DNA from: Streptomyces sp. YIM 98790
GTDB taxonomy: Bacteria > Actinomycetota > Actinomycetes > Streptomycetales > Streptomycetaceae
Direction: 5' to 3'
Assembly (NCBI RefSeq): GCF_011421595.1
Contig: NZ_WTLH01000013.1
Location: 1-60,964, forward strand
Length of the DNA stretch: 60,964 nt
The notes below the pieces were generated by a model. That model did no database searches. It saw only the letters and a list, made by a program, of their open reading frames with translations, and was not told the DNA's origin. Positions 18,209 to 26,418 of this stretch are shown piece after piece. A program made the translations under genes and the position numbers. Numbering within the stretch: position 1 is the stretch's first letter; each line of letters begins with the position of its first letter.

Positions 18209-19392
18209 TGGCCCGGATGCCGGGGGAGCGCCCCCAGACGACCGGGGCGGGCGGCCCGGCGGACGCCGCGGACCCGGACCGGGCCCGCCTCACGCCCCGG
18301 GCGGCCGGGTCCGGCGGCCTCGGCCGCCCGCTGAGCGCCGAGGCGGCCGATCCCAGCGGCCCGCCGCGCTCCGGCCGCGGCCGGAGCGGACCGGCCGAGC
18401 AGGTCGCCGCGGCCACCGGCGCCGCCGTACGGGCGGTGCGCCCGCTCTCCGGCGGCGACATCTGCGACGCCTACCGGATGGAGCTGGCCGACGGCCGGAT
18501 CGTCTTCGCCAAGACGCTGGCCGGCGCGCCCGCCGACTTCTTCCGCGCCGAGGCCGCCGGGCTGCGCGCCCTGGCCGCGACCGGCACGGTCGCCGTGCCG
18601 CCGGTGCTGGCCGTGCGGGCCGGGGTGCTGGTGCTGGAGTTCGTCCGGGCCGGCGCGCCGGACGCCGCCCAGGCCGAGCGGCTGGGCCGCGACCTGGCCG
18701 CGCTGCACGGCTCGGGCGCGCCGCAGTGGGGCAACCTGCCCGCCCCTCCCCGCCCCGGCCACGCCGCCCGGGACGGACTGGACGGCACCGCGAGCGCCGC
18801 GAGCGCCGCGAGCGCGGCGAGCGCGGCGAGCGCGGCGAAGCAGGAAGGCTCCGGCACGGGCATCACGACCGGGCCCGCCGGCCCCTGCTATCTCGGGCCG
18901 CTGCCGCTGAGCTCCCCGCACCCCCCGCAGGCCGATCCGGCCGGCTGGCCCGCCTTCCACGCCGAGCACCGGCTGCTGCCCACGCTGCGGCTGGCGGTGG
19001 ACCGCGGGGCCATGGCCCGCGGCGACGCCCGCGTGGTGGAGGAACTGTGCGGCCGGATCGAGGAGGTGGCCAGCCCGCCGCAGCCGCCCGCGCTGATCCA
19101 CGGCGACCTGTGGCACGGCAACGTGCTGTGGTCCGCGGACGGCCGGGTGCGGCTCATCGACCCGGCCGCGCAGGGCGGTCACCCGGAGACCGATCTGGCG
19201 CTGCTGGAGCTGTTCGGCTGCCCCTGTCTGGACCGCATCCTGGCGGCCTACGCCGAGCTGCGTCCGCTGCCCGGCCGGGAGCGGCGCCGCCCGCTGCACC
19301 AGTTGCACCATCTGCTGGTGCACGCCGCGCTCTTCGGCGCCGGTTACGGCGCCCAGTGCGGTGCCGCGGCACGCGCCGCGCTCACCGCCTGA
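18208..19392 (+). CDS. Fructosamine-3-kinase-like phosphotransferase with repeat-expanded linker
   Basis: 394 residues. N-lobe: VRAVRPLSGGDICDAYRMEL, with the ATP-anchoring Lys in VFAKTLAGA and the FRAEAAGLRAL helix. C-lobe: a catalytic loop IHGDLWHGNVLW and metal-binding VRLIDPAAQGGHPETDLAL. All are the signatures of the fructosamine/ketosamine-3-kinase family that removes glycation adducts. Oddities: about 75 extra N-terminal residues (disordered, Gly/Arg/Pro-rich) and an Ala/Ser repeat (ASA x5) in the lobe linker. The gene overlaps ptpA by one base (TGATG). A general aminoglycoside-phosphotransferase fold enzyme is the alternative. Confidence 0.85.
   Translation: MARMPGERPQTTGAGGPADAADPDRARLTPRAAGSGGLGRPLSAEAADPSGPPRSGRGRSGPAEQVAAATGAAVRAVRPLSGGDICDAYRMELADGRIVFAKTLAGAPADFFRAEAAGLRALAATGTVAVPPVLAVRAGVLVLEFVRAGAPDAAQAERLGRDLAALHGSGAPQWGNLPAPPRPGHAARDGLDGTASAASAASAASAASAAKQEGSGTGITTGPAGPCYLGPLPLSSPHPPQADPAGWPAFHAEHRLLPTLRLAVDRGAMARGDARVVEELCGRIEEVASPPQPPALIHGDLWHGNVLWSADGRVRLIDPAAQGGHPETDLALLELFGCPCLDRILAAYAELRPLPGRERRRPLHQLHHLLVHAALFGAGYGAQCGAAARAALTA
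18790..18834 (+). repeat. In-frame 9-bp minisatellite in the kinase gene
   Basis: Five tandem copies of GCGAGCGCC/GCGAGCGCG, each coding Ala-Ser-Ala. Because the unit is nine bases, copy-number change alters linker length without a frameshift. Confidence 0.92.
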
Positions 19393-19518
19393 CGGGCGCC
19401 GGCGAGCCGGCCGGCCCCGATGTGATTCGCTGGTCGGCGCCGCATGCCCGGCCACCCCGGGACGGCGGCGGCCCACGGCCCACGGCCCGCGAACCCCGGC
19501 GAGAAAGGCGGACACCCC

Positions 19519-20733
19519 ATGACCAGCGAACCGACCGGCACCCCGGCGGACCCGGCCGAGGACCCCGCGGCGGCGGACGGCGGCCCGCGCCGTCCGCGGA
19601 CCGGCGGCCTCGGCGAGGGCACCCGGGCGGTACGGGCCGGAGTACCGGAGGCCCGGCTGTACGCGGCACCGCTGCCCGGCCCCGTCTTCGCCTCCCATTT
19701 CCATCTGCCCGGCGACCCGGCCGGCGCCGAGTTCGCCTACGGCCGGGACGCCAATCCGACCTGGCGCGCGCTGGAGCAGGCCGTCGCCGAACTGGAGTCC
19801 CCCGATGTTCCGGCCTCCGCCCTGGTCTTCGCCTCCGGCATGGGCGCCATCTCGGCCGTGCTGCTCGGCCTGCTCCGCTCCGGCGACACCGCTGTGCTGC
19901 CCTCCGACGGCTACTACCTGCTCGGCGGGGTGCGGCAGCATCTCCAGGCGGCCGGGGTCACCGTCCGCACCGCCGCCACCGGCGGCGACGAGGTGTACGG
20001 GATGCTGCCCGGCGCCCGGCTGCTCTGGCTGGAGACCCCCTCCAACCCCGGCCTGGACGTGTGCGACATCCGTGCCCTGGCCGAGGCCGCCCACCGGCAC
20101 GGCGCCCTGGTGGCCGTGGACAACACCCTCGCCACGCCGCTCGGCCAGCGCCCCCTGGAACTCGGCGCCGACCTCTCCGTTGCCAGCGCCACCAAGGCCC
20201 TCAACGGCCACGCCGATCTGCTGCTCGGCTATGCGGCGGCCCGGGACCCGCGGCTGCTGGAGCCGGTCGCCGCATGGCGGAAAACCATCGGTGCCATCCC
20301 CGGCCCCATGGAGTCCTGGCTCGCCCACCGCGGTCTGGCCACCCTCCATCTGCGCATCGCGCGGCAGCAGCAGAACGCCCTTGCCGTGGCCCGTGTCCTG
20401 CGGGAAGGCCCCGGGACCGAGGCCGTGCGCTATCCCGGGCTGCCGGACGATCCGGCCCATCCGGTGGCCGCCCGCCAGATGCGCGGCTACGGCTGCGTAC
20501 TGGGATTCACGCTCTCCGCGGGGCGGGGCGCGGCCGAACGCTTCCTGGGTGCGCTGCGCCTGGTGGACGAGGCGACGAGCTTCGGCGGGGTGCGCTCCAC
20601 CGCGGAGCGGCGCGCCCGCTGGGGCGGGGACGACGTACCGGAGGGCTTCATCCGCATGTCGGTGGGGGTGGAGGACACCGAGGACCTGGTGGCGGACGTG
20701 CGGCGGGCGCTGGACGCGGCGGCCGGCGGGTGA
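19519..20733 (+). CDS. Cys/Met metabolism PLP-dependent enzyme (cystathionine lyase-like)
   Basis: 404 residues, PLP fold type I, Cys/Met-metabolism family. It shows YGRDANPTWRALEQAVAELE (substrate-side Tyr/Arg), FASGMGAISAVLLGLL, LWLETPSNPGLDVCD, VDNTLATPLGQRPLELGAD and the PLP lysine in VASATKALNGHADLL. The C-terminal part ends FIRMSVGVEDTEDLV, also typical. Cystathionine gamma-lyase is the likeliest role, but gamma-synthases and related lyases cannot be excluded by sequence. A disordered 30-residue N terminus precedes the fold. AAAGGCGG eight to ten bases before ATG 19519 sets the start. Confidence 0.85.
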   Translation: MTSEPTGTPADPAEDPAAADGGPRRPRTGGLGEGTRAVRAGVPEARLYAAPLPGPVFASHFHLPGDPAGAEFAYGRDANPTWRALEQAVAELESPDVPASALVFASGMGAISAVLLGLLRSGDTAVLPSDGYYLLGGVRQHLQAAGVTVRTAATGGDEVYGMLPGARLLWLETPSNPGLDVCDIRALAEAAHRHGALVAVDNTLATPLGQRPLELGADLSVASATKALNGHADLLLGYAAARDPRLLEPVAAWRKTIGAIPGPMESWLAHRGLATLHLRIARQQQNALAVARVLREGPGTEAVRYPGLPDDPAHPVAARQMRGYGCVLGFTLSAGRGAAERFLGALRLVDEATSFGGVRSTAERRARWGGDDVPEGFIRMSVGVEDTEDLVADVRRALDAAAGG

Positions 20734-20761
20734 GCCGGCCGGTGAGCCGGCGGCCGTGGAC

Positions 20762-20799
20762 GGGTCGTTCGAGCCTCCCCCTCGCGGCTCGAACGACCC
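20762..20799 (+). terminator. Strong hairpin after the PLP enzyme
   Basis: Perfect 14-bp inverted repeat GGGTCGTTCGAGCC (20762-20775) / GGCTCGAACGACCC (20786-20799), loop of 10 bases, 28 bases past the stop. The rest of the gap up to the Nudix gene at 21008 holds nothing recognisable. Confidence 0.88.
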
Positions 20800-21007
20800 A
20801 GGTCCGCTCACGGTAGATGACCGGTGGTCAGCGCACCATTACTATTCGCGCCGTTCGTGGCAGGTTTGTGCACGCTCCGGCAGGACCTGGACACAGCACT
20901 GACAGCCCTCCCATACCGCGCGCATTGCGTGCAAACGAACCGCGTGGTGTGGGGAGAACGCGAAGGACGGATCACGGAAAGGTTTCGGCGGGCGGTCCGC
21001 GGGCCAG

Positions 21008-21604
21008 ATGCTTGTCATGACTGACGCGGAACCTGTGGCGGAGGGGGCGGGAGACCCCGGGGGCGCGGCGGACCAGTCGGGCCAGGCGGGCCCGGTCGGC
21101 GTCGTCAAGCGCACCGCGCGCGCGATCCTGCTCGACGGCATCGGCCCGTCCGGGCCGTCCGGCGCGGTGCCTGAACTGGTGGTGATCAAGCGCACCAAAC
21201 CGGGCATGGCACCGTACTGGATCACCCCCGGCGGCGGTGTGGAGCCCGGTGACGCCTCCGTGCTCTCCGCCCTGCACCGCGAGGTGCACGAGGAACTGGG
21301 TGCCAAGATCACCGACGCGGTGCCGGCCTTCGTGGACACCGTGCGCCATGTGCCCGAGCCGGACGAGGACACCTCGCCGGGCCTGAAGGTGCAGCACTTC
21401 TTCGTCTGCCGGCTGGCCTCCATGGACCCGTCGCTGCGGCACGGCCCGGAAGTGGAGGAGCCGCGCGGCACCTACGAGATCGTCCGGCTGCCCTTCACCC
21501 CCGAGGGGCTCACCTCGGTGAACCTGGTGCCCGTCACGCTCCGCGGCTACCTGGCACGGAACGTGCCGGGCATCATCGGCCTGCTCGCCCCGGACCTGCG
21601 CTGA
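21008..21604 (+). CDS. Nudix hydrolase
   Basis: 198 residues. The Nudix box reads GGGVEPGDASVLSALHREVHEELGA, with the metal-binding REVHEEL helix intact and Asp instead of the usual Glu at the end of the first part. Flanking strands AILLDG, LVVIKRTKPG, YWITPGGG and a C-terminal IVRLPFTPEGL are family-typical. The substrate (a nucleoside diphosphate linked to X) is unknown. A 30-residue Gly/Ala-rich N terminus precedes the fold. ATG 21008 and ATG 21017 are both possible; neither has a good Shine-Dalgarno. Confidence 0.85.
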   Translation: MLVMTDAEPVAEGAGDPGGAADQSGQAGPVGVVKRTARAILLDGIGPSGPSGAVPELVVIKRTKPGMAPYWITPGGGVEPGDASVLSALHREVHEELGAKITDAVPAFVDTVRHVPEPDEDTSPGLKVQHFFVCRLASMDPSLRHGPEVEEPRGTYEIVRLPFTPEGLTSVNLVPVTLRGYLARNVPGIIGLLAPDLR

Positions 21605-21663
21605 CGGCCACGCCCGCCGCCCCGGGCCGGGCCGCGTTCCCGGCACCCCCGGTCGAGACGGCC

Positions 21664-21708
21664 AGGAGGGTCAGGAGGGTCAGGAGGGTCAGGAGGGTCA
21701 GGAGGGTC
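21664..21708. repeat. Five tandem 9-bp repeats carrying in-frame stop codons
   Basis: The unit AGGAGGGTC occurs five times. On the minus strand each copy reads CCC TCC TGA in the frame of the PPOX gene, so its own stop and three following in-frame stops are part of the array. Confidence 0.9.
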
Positions 21709-22621
21709 CGGCGGCCGGTTCCGGAGGACCGGCGGCATCGGCCCGGTGGGCGGCGGCGGAGCGCGGGGAACGGGCGGCGCCGCCGAACCAGCCGGAGGGC
21801 GGTGCCCCGCTCCCCCGGCGCTCCGCCTCGGCGAGCAGCCGCATGGCCTCCTGCCGCCACGCCTCCGCACTGGGCCCGGGCACCGCGGGCAGCGCGGCGG
21901 ACACCGGCTCCCGCTCCTCGGCCGGCGGTTCGCTCCCGGCCCGGCGGGCCGCGGCCTCCCGCGCGGCGCCGAAGAAGTCGCCGCCCTTGCGCTTGTAGTC
22001 GTCCGTCCCCCAGTCGCGCGGGGTGCGCCGGGGCGACTTCACCAGATGCGGGATGTGCTTGGCACAGTGGATGTACGCCTCCTCGACCTCGATCCGCACC
22101 CAGACCCGGGCCTGCCGCCCGGGCACCGGGTCGTCGGGCAGGTCGGTGTAGCGGGAACGGGCCTCGGCGTCCGTCATCAGATAGGCCCGGCCGTTGACAT
22201 GCAGGCCGATCCGGGCCTGCTCGAAGTCGATCAGCATCACCCCGGCATGCGGATTCTCGGAGATGTTGCCGAGGCTGGCGTGCACGCCGTTGCCCCGGTA
22301 CTCGGGGTAGATCAGCGTGCGCTCGTCCAGCACGCGCAGGAACCCGGGCGGCCCGGCCCGGAAGCTGCTGTCGCACTCGCCGAAGCGGTCGGCGGTGGCC
22401 AGGAAGAACATCTCCTGGCGGCCGACGAATTCACGCATGCGGTCATTGAGGTGGTCGAGCATCTGTTCGTCGTAGAAGCGGTCCGCATCCTCGACCGTGC
22501 CCAGCCGCTCCTGGAGCAGATGCTCGCCGTCGCTGCCGGGCAGCCGGTCCGCTGCGGGCTCCCGCCGCTCGGGCGGGGCCGGGACCGCGGGCTGCCTGCC
22601 CACGTGATTGATCTCCGCCAT
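21698..22621 (-). CDS. Pyridoxamine 5'-phosphate oxidase-family (FMN-binding) protein
   Basis: 307 residues with a split-barrel PPOX domain in the middle (about residues 55-210): FLATADRFGECDSSFRAGPPGFLRVL, LIYPEYRGNGVHASLGNISENPHAGVMLIDF and GLHVNGRAYL, then EEAYIHCAKHIPHL, which is typical of the family of putative flavin oxidoreductases. N and C termini are low-complexity (Pro/Glu/Ala/Arg). ATG 22621 (MAEINHVG) follows GGGGGGAC and is preferred over ATG 22666, which would add 15 residues. The stop codon lies within a 9-bp tandem repeat. The reaction is unknown. Confidence 0.82.
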   Translation of the reverse strand: MAEINHVGRQPAVPAPPERREPAADRLPGSDGEHLLQERLGTVEDADRFYDEQMLDHLNDRMREFVGRQEMFFLATADRFGECDSSFRAGPPGFLRVLDERTLIYPEYRGNGVHASLGNISENPHAGVMLIDFEQARIGLHVNGRAYLMTDAEARSRYTDLPDDPVPGRQARVWVRIEVEEAYIHCAKHIPHLVKSPRRTPRDWGTDDYKRKGGDFFGAAREAAARRAGSEPPAEEREPVSAALPAVPGPSAEAWRQEAMRLLAEAERRGSGAPPSGWFGGAARSPRSAAAHRADAAGPPEPAAGPS

Positions 22622-23242
22622 ACCGTCCCCCCGGACGCCGCCGGATGCGGTGCCGTTCGTGCTCATCCTGGTGCTGCCGTTCTGTGCCGTATCCGCCACC
22701 GGCGCGGCCTGCCGCTGCCGTCGCCGTACCCGCTGCCGTACCCGCTGTACCGTGCCGCACACCGGCTGCGGTCGGCGGGGCCGGCAGGTCACGGCCGGGC
22801 ACCCCGGCCGCCTGCTGCCTGCTCCGTCGGCGGAGCGCCCGGCACGCTCACCGGGAGCGTGGCGGACTGCCGGAACGCGCGCCGCGGACGGGCCCGCTCC
22901 GGAACCCGGCATTGACCCTACTCATCGACCGCCGCCGCACAAGACCCCCTCCGGCACCCGCTCGCCGCCTGGTGCCGGGCTCCGGTGGCGGGCCCCGAAC
23001 AGGCGCAACGCCTCCTCCACCGCCTGTTCCGGTGAACGTCCCGCGCGGGCGGCCGAGTTGCGGCGCACCTCGGCCTCGCCCGGCGTGCCGCTCCTCCGCT
23101 CTTGGCCACCGGCCCGGGAAGGGCCGCTTGCAGTCGGCTGCCGGCGCACTGCCCGGGCAGGACAGCCGGACGTCATCGGGCTGTACCGCCCGCCGCGCAG
23201 CCTGGATACCCGACCGGCTCGACCCTGACGAGGAGATCCTGT
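22622..23242. other. Gap with no certain gene
   Basis: This 620-bp stretch between two divergent genes holds no recognised element. One weak candidate is a 48-residue minus-strand ORF at 22922-23068 (GTG start; contains GRSPEQAVEEALRLFGARH), which looks protein-like and has GAGG close upstream, but is too short to trust. AGGAGA near 23231 is the ribosome-binding site of the methyltransferase that follows. Longer ORFs in the gap are GC-rich shadows. Confidence 0.4.
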
Positions 23243-24367
23243 ATGACCACCGACACCACCCCGGCCCCCGGAACCGGCACCGGCACCGGCACCGGCACCG
23301 GTGAGGAACTCGCCGAGCGCCTGCTCGCCGGCACCACCGCCGCCACCGAGATCCTCGCCGTCCATCTGGGCCTGGCCCTCGGCCTCTACCGGGCGCTGCG
23401 GGACGGCGGCCCGGCCACCGGGGCGGAGCTCGCCGACCGGGCCCGGGTCGCCCCCCGCTATGCGCGCGAATGGCTGGAGCAGCAGGCCGTGACCGGCTAC
23501 CTGGAGTGCCTCAACACCACCGACCCGGCACCGGAACGGCGCTACGCACTGCCCGCCGGGCACGCCGAGGCGCTGCTCGACCCGGACAGCCCGGCCTACA
23601 CCGGCCCGCTGGCGAACATGCTGGCCGGCATCGCCCGGGTGATGGACCGGCTGGTCACCGCCTACCGCACCGGTGACGGCGTACCGTTCTCCGCCTACGG
23701 CAAGGAGGTGCGGCACGGCGTCGCGGCGCTCAACGGACCGCAGTTCCGGCTGGCACTGGCCCAGGAGTGGCTGCCGGCCGTGCCCGGCCTGGAGCGGCGG
23801 CTGCGCACCACGCCGGACGCCCGCGTGCTGGACCTGGGATGCGGACTGGGTGCCTCCGCCATCGCGCTGGCCACCGCCTTTCCACGGCTCGCGGTCGACG
23901 GCATCGACCTGGACGAGGCATCGGTGGCCGAGGCCCGGGCCGCCGCGGCCACCGCCGGAGTGGCCGACCGGGTCACCTTCGCCGCGCTGGACGCCCGGCG
24001 GCTGCCCGCCGGCGGTCCGCGCTACGACCTGGTCACCCTCTTCGAGGCGCTGCACGACATGGCCGACCCGGTCGCCGTGCTGCGCGGCGTGCGGCGGGTG
24101 CTGGCCGAGGACGGTCACGTGCTGATCGCCGACGAGCGCAGCGCCGACGTCTTCACCGCGCCCGGCGACGGGCTGGAGCGCTTCCTCTACGGATGCAGCA
24201 TCCTGCACTGCCTGCCCGCCACCCTCGCCGAGGACGGGGAGGAGGCCGTCGGGACGGTGCTGCGCGCACCGCGCCTGGAGGGGATGGCCCGCGAGGCCGG
24301 TTTCACCGGCGTCACCGTGCTGCCCGTGGAGAACCCCTTCTGGCGCTTCTACCACCTGCGCCCGTGA
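23243..24367 (+). CDS. Two-domain class I methyltransferase
   Basis: 374 residues. The N-terminal part (about residues 20-100) is a winged-helix dimerisation domain of the plant-type O-methyltransferase kind (GLALGLYRALRDGGPATGAELA, VAPRYAREWLEQQA). The SAM domain follows with motif I VLDLGCGLGASAIALA (about 195), acidic GIDLDEAS, FAALDARRLPAGG, TLFEALHDMADPV and a post-motif GHVLIADERSAD. A dipeptide tract (GTGTGTGTG) from ACCGGC repeats lies at residues 10-18. AGGAGA eight bases before ATG 23243 sets the start. The substrate is unknown; it is not part of an obvious biosynthetic cluster. Confidence 0.85.
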   Translation: MTTDTTPAPGTGTGTGTGTGEELAERLLAGTTAATEILAVHLGLALGLYRALRDGGPATGAELADRARVAPRYAREWLEQQAVTGYLECLNTTDPAPERRYALPAGHAEALLDPDSPAYTGPLANMLAGIARVMDRLVTAYRTGDGVPFSAYGKEVRHGVAALNGPQFRLALAQEWLPAVPGLERRLRTTPDARVLDLGCGLGASAIALATAFPRLAVDGIDLDEASVAEARAAAATAGVADRVTFAALDARRLPAGGPRYDLVTLFEALHDMADPVAVLRGVRRVLAEDGHVLIADERSADVFTAPGDGLERFLYGCSILHCLPATLAEDGEEAVGTVLRAPRLEGMAREAGFTGVTVLPVENPFWRFYHLRP

Positions 24368-24527
24368 CCTCCCGGGTGCGGCCTGCGGCCGGTGCCGTCC
24401 GTGCCGCCGGCCGCACCGGTCCCCGGCCCCCCGGCCCGTGCCACGGAGCACAGCTCCTGCGGATCGCGGACCTGCCGTTCACCGGTCCGCTGAACGACGG
24501 CTCCGAGACCCTGCACAACCGGACCGG

Positions 24528-25997
24528 CTAGAAGCCGCCCTCCATGTTGACGAAGCGGGAGTAGTGGCCCTGGAAGGCGACGGTGATGGTGGCCGTGGGG
24601 CCGTTGCGGTGCTTGGCGACGATGAGGTCGGCCTCGCCCGCGCGCGGCGACTCCTTCTCGTAGGCGTCCTCCCGGTGCAGCAGGATGACCATGTCCGCAT
24701 CCTGCTCGATCGATCCGGACTCTCTCAGGTCGGACACCATCGGTTTCTTGTCGGTACGCTGCTCGGGCCCCCGGTTGAGCTGGGAGAGCGCGATCACGGG
24801 GACCTCCAGCTCCTTGGCCAGCAGCTTGAGGTTCCGGGACATCTCGGAGACCTCCTGCTGGCGGGACTCCGGCCGCCGGGAGCCGCCGGTGGACATGAGC
24901 TGGAGATAGTCCACGACCACCAGCTTGAGGTTGTGGCGCTGGGCCAGCCGCCGGCACTTGGCGCGGATCTCCATCATGGAGAGGTTCGGCGAGTCGTCGA
25001 TGAACAGCGGGGCCTCGTTGATCTCCGCCATCTGGCGGGCCACACGGTTCCAGTCCTCGTCCGTCATGGCCCCGGAGCGCATGTGGTGCAGGGCGACCCG
25101 GGCCTCGGCCGAGAGCAGCCGCATGGCGATCTCGTTCCGCCCCATTTCCAGCGAGAAGATCACGCTCGGCAGCCCGTACTTGATCGAGGCGGCCCGGACG
25201 AAGTCCAGCGCCAGGGTGCTCTTGCCCATGGCCGGGCGGGCGGCGATGACGATCATCTGGCCGGGGTGGAGGCCGTTGGTGAGGGCGTCGAGATCGGTGA
25301 AGCCGGTGGGGACGCCCGTCATCTCGCCGCTGCGGGTGGAGATCGCCTCGATCTCGTCGAGTGCCCCCTCCATGATGTCGCTCAGTGCCAGATAGTCCTC
25401 GGCGGTGCGCTGCTCGGTGACCTGGAACAGCTCGGCCTGGGCGGCGTTGACGATGTCGTCCACGTCTCCGTCGGCGGCGTATCCCATCTGGGTGATGCGG
25501 GTGCCGGCCTGGACCAGGCGGCGCAGCACGGCCCGGTCGTGCACGATCTCGGCGTAGTACTCGGCATTGGCCGCGGTGGGCACCGTCTGCACCAGGGTGT
25601 GCAGATAGCCGGAGCCGCCCGCCTTGGCGAGCTGGCCCCGCTTGGTCAGTTCGGCGGAGACGGTGATCGGGTCGGCCGGCTCGCCCTTGGCGTAGAGGTC
25701 GAGGACGGCGGAGTAGATCAGCTCGTGTGCGGGCCGGTAGAAGTCGTGCGGCTTGAGCACCTCGACGACATCGGCGATGGCGTCCTTGGAGAGCAGCATG
25801 CCGCCGAGCACGGACTGCTCGGCCACCGGGTCCTGCGGCGGCAGCCGTTCGAAGGTGCGGTCGAAGGGGGCGTCACCGGCCGGGCCGCCCTCTCCGGCGG
25901 GGTGGCCGCCGGCCGCGGAGGGCTCCTCGGGGCTGTGCCGGGGGCGGGACACACCTCCGTCGCCCCATGCCTGCCCGGCGTGCTCAAGCTCGGCCAC
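24528..25997 (-). CDS. dnaB: Replicative DNA helicase DnaB
   Basis: 489 residues. The N-terminal DnaB domain (about residues 50-155: QDPVAEQSVLGGMLLSKDA, FYRPAHELIYSAV) precedes a RecA-like ATPase: Walker A ARPAMGKSTLAL (about 237), VIFSLEMGRNEIAMRLL, Walker B LKLVVVDYLQLM (about 345) and the C-terminal SIEQDADMVILLHR. It is the hexameric helicase loaded at oriC and unwinds DNA at the fork. No intein interrupts it, unlike many actinobacterial DnaB proteins. GTG 25997 follows GGGAGGAGGCCGG. A 45-residue disordered, Pro/Gly-rich extension precedes the conserved part. Its promoter region contains the DnaA-box-like cluster. Confidence 0.97.
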   Translation of the reverse strand: MAELEHAGQAWGDGGVSRPRHSPEEPSAAGGHPAGEGGPAGDAPFDRTFERLPPQDPVAEQSVLGGMLLSKDAIADVVEVLKPHDFYRPAHELIYSAVLDLYAKGEPADPITVSAELTKRGQLAKAGGSGYLHTLVQTVPTAANAEYYAEIVHDRAVLRRLVQAGTRITQMGYAADGDVDDIVNAAQAELFQVTEQRTAEDYLALSDIMEGALDEIEAISTRSGEMTGVPTGFTDLDALTNGLHPGQMIVIAARPAMGKSTLALDFVRAASIKYGLPSVIFSLEMGRNEIAMRLLSAEARVALHHMRSGAMTDEDWNRVARQMAEINEAPLFIDDSPNLSMMEIRAKCRRLAQRHNLKLVVVDYLQLMSTGGSRRPESRQQEVSEMSRNLKLLAKELEVPVIALSQLNRGPEQRTDKKPMVSDLRESGSIEQDADMVILLHREDAYEKESPRAGEADLIVAKHRNGPTATITVAFQGHYSRFVNMEGGF

Positions 25998-26122
25998 CGG
26001 CCCGGCCTCCTCCCCGCCACTCGGTGCACTGAGGACCTTTGTAGGTCATGGGTCTGACAGTCCGGGACGGGACCCCGGGCGAGGACTCACCGTATGGCCT
26101 GGCGCCGGGGGCGCCAACCCGG

Positions 26123-26406
26123 TTATCCACAGGCCGCATCACCCCCCTGTGGACAACGCTCCGCCGCCTGTGGATGACGGCGGGATATCTGTGGACACAG
26201 CGGGGGACAGTGCTGTGGATTTCTCCGCCGCCTCCTCCGCACACCCGCCCTGAACTGGGATTTCCTTGTCCACCGGGTGTGGGCGGAAAAAAGCCGGGCG
26301 GCCCCGCCACGAGCACGTCAAGGACCGCAGACGATCACACCGTCACCCTCGGCAACTCCCCGGAAGTAAGGGTCTTGAGACTATTGCATCTATTACCTGT
26401 GGATGT
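26123..26406. promoter_or_regulatory. Cluster of seven DnaA-box-like sites upstream of dnaB
   Basis: The 421-bp gap between dnaB and the MATE gene contains TTATCCACA (26123-26131, perfect), TGTGGACAA (26148-26156; TTGTCCACA reversed, perfect) and near-matches TGTGGATGA (26169), TGTGGACAC (26190), TGTGGATTT (26214), TTGTCCACC (26266) and TGTGGATGT (26398), all keeping the TCCAC core. Both orientations occur. The first five fall within 100 bp, with the strongest two 16 bp apart. DnaA binding to regulate dnaB, or to titrate DnaA, is an inference. Nothing else is recognised in the gap. Confidence 0.72.
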
Positions 26407-26418
26407 TTGGATCACAGC

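Noticed and set aside
18085..20811. Minus-strand ORF of 908 codons opposite ptpA, the kinase and the PLP enzyme
   Set aside because: Shadow frame of three well-supported genes; Gly/Arg/Ala-rich translation without domain.
24375..24417. Terminator hairpin GGTGCGGCC / GGCCGCACC between the methyltransferase and dnaB
   Set aside because: The arms are nine bases and the loop is 25 bases of similar sequence with competing pairings, so it is too weak to list.
24528..25997. Intein or split DnaB
   Set aside because: The DnaB sequence is continuous through the Walker A region, where inteins usually insert, with no splicing-domain motifs.
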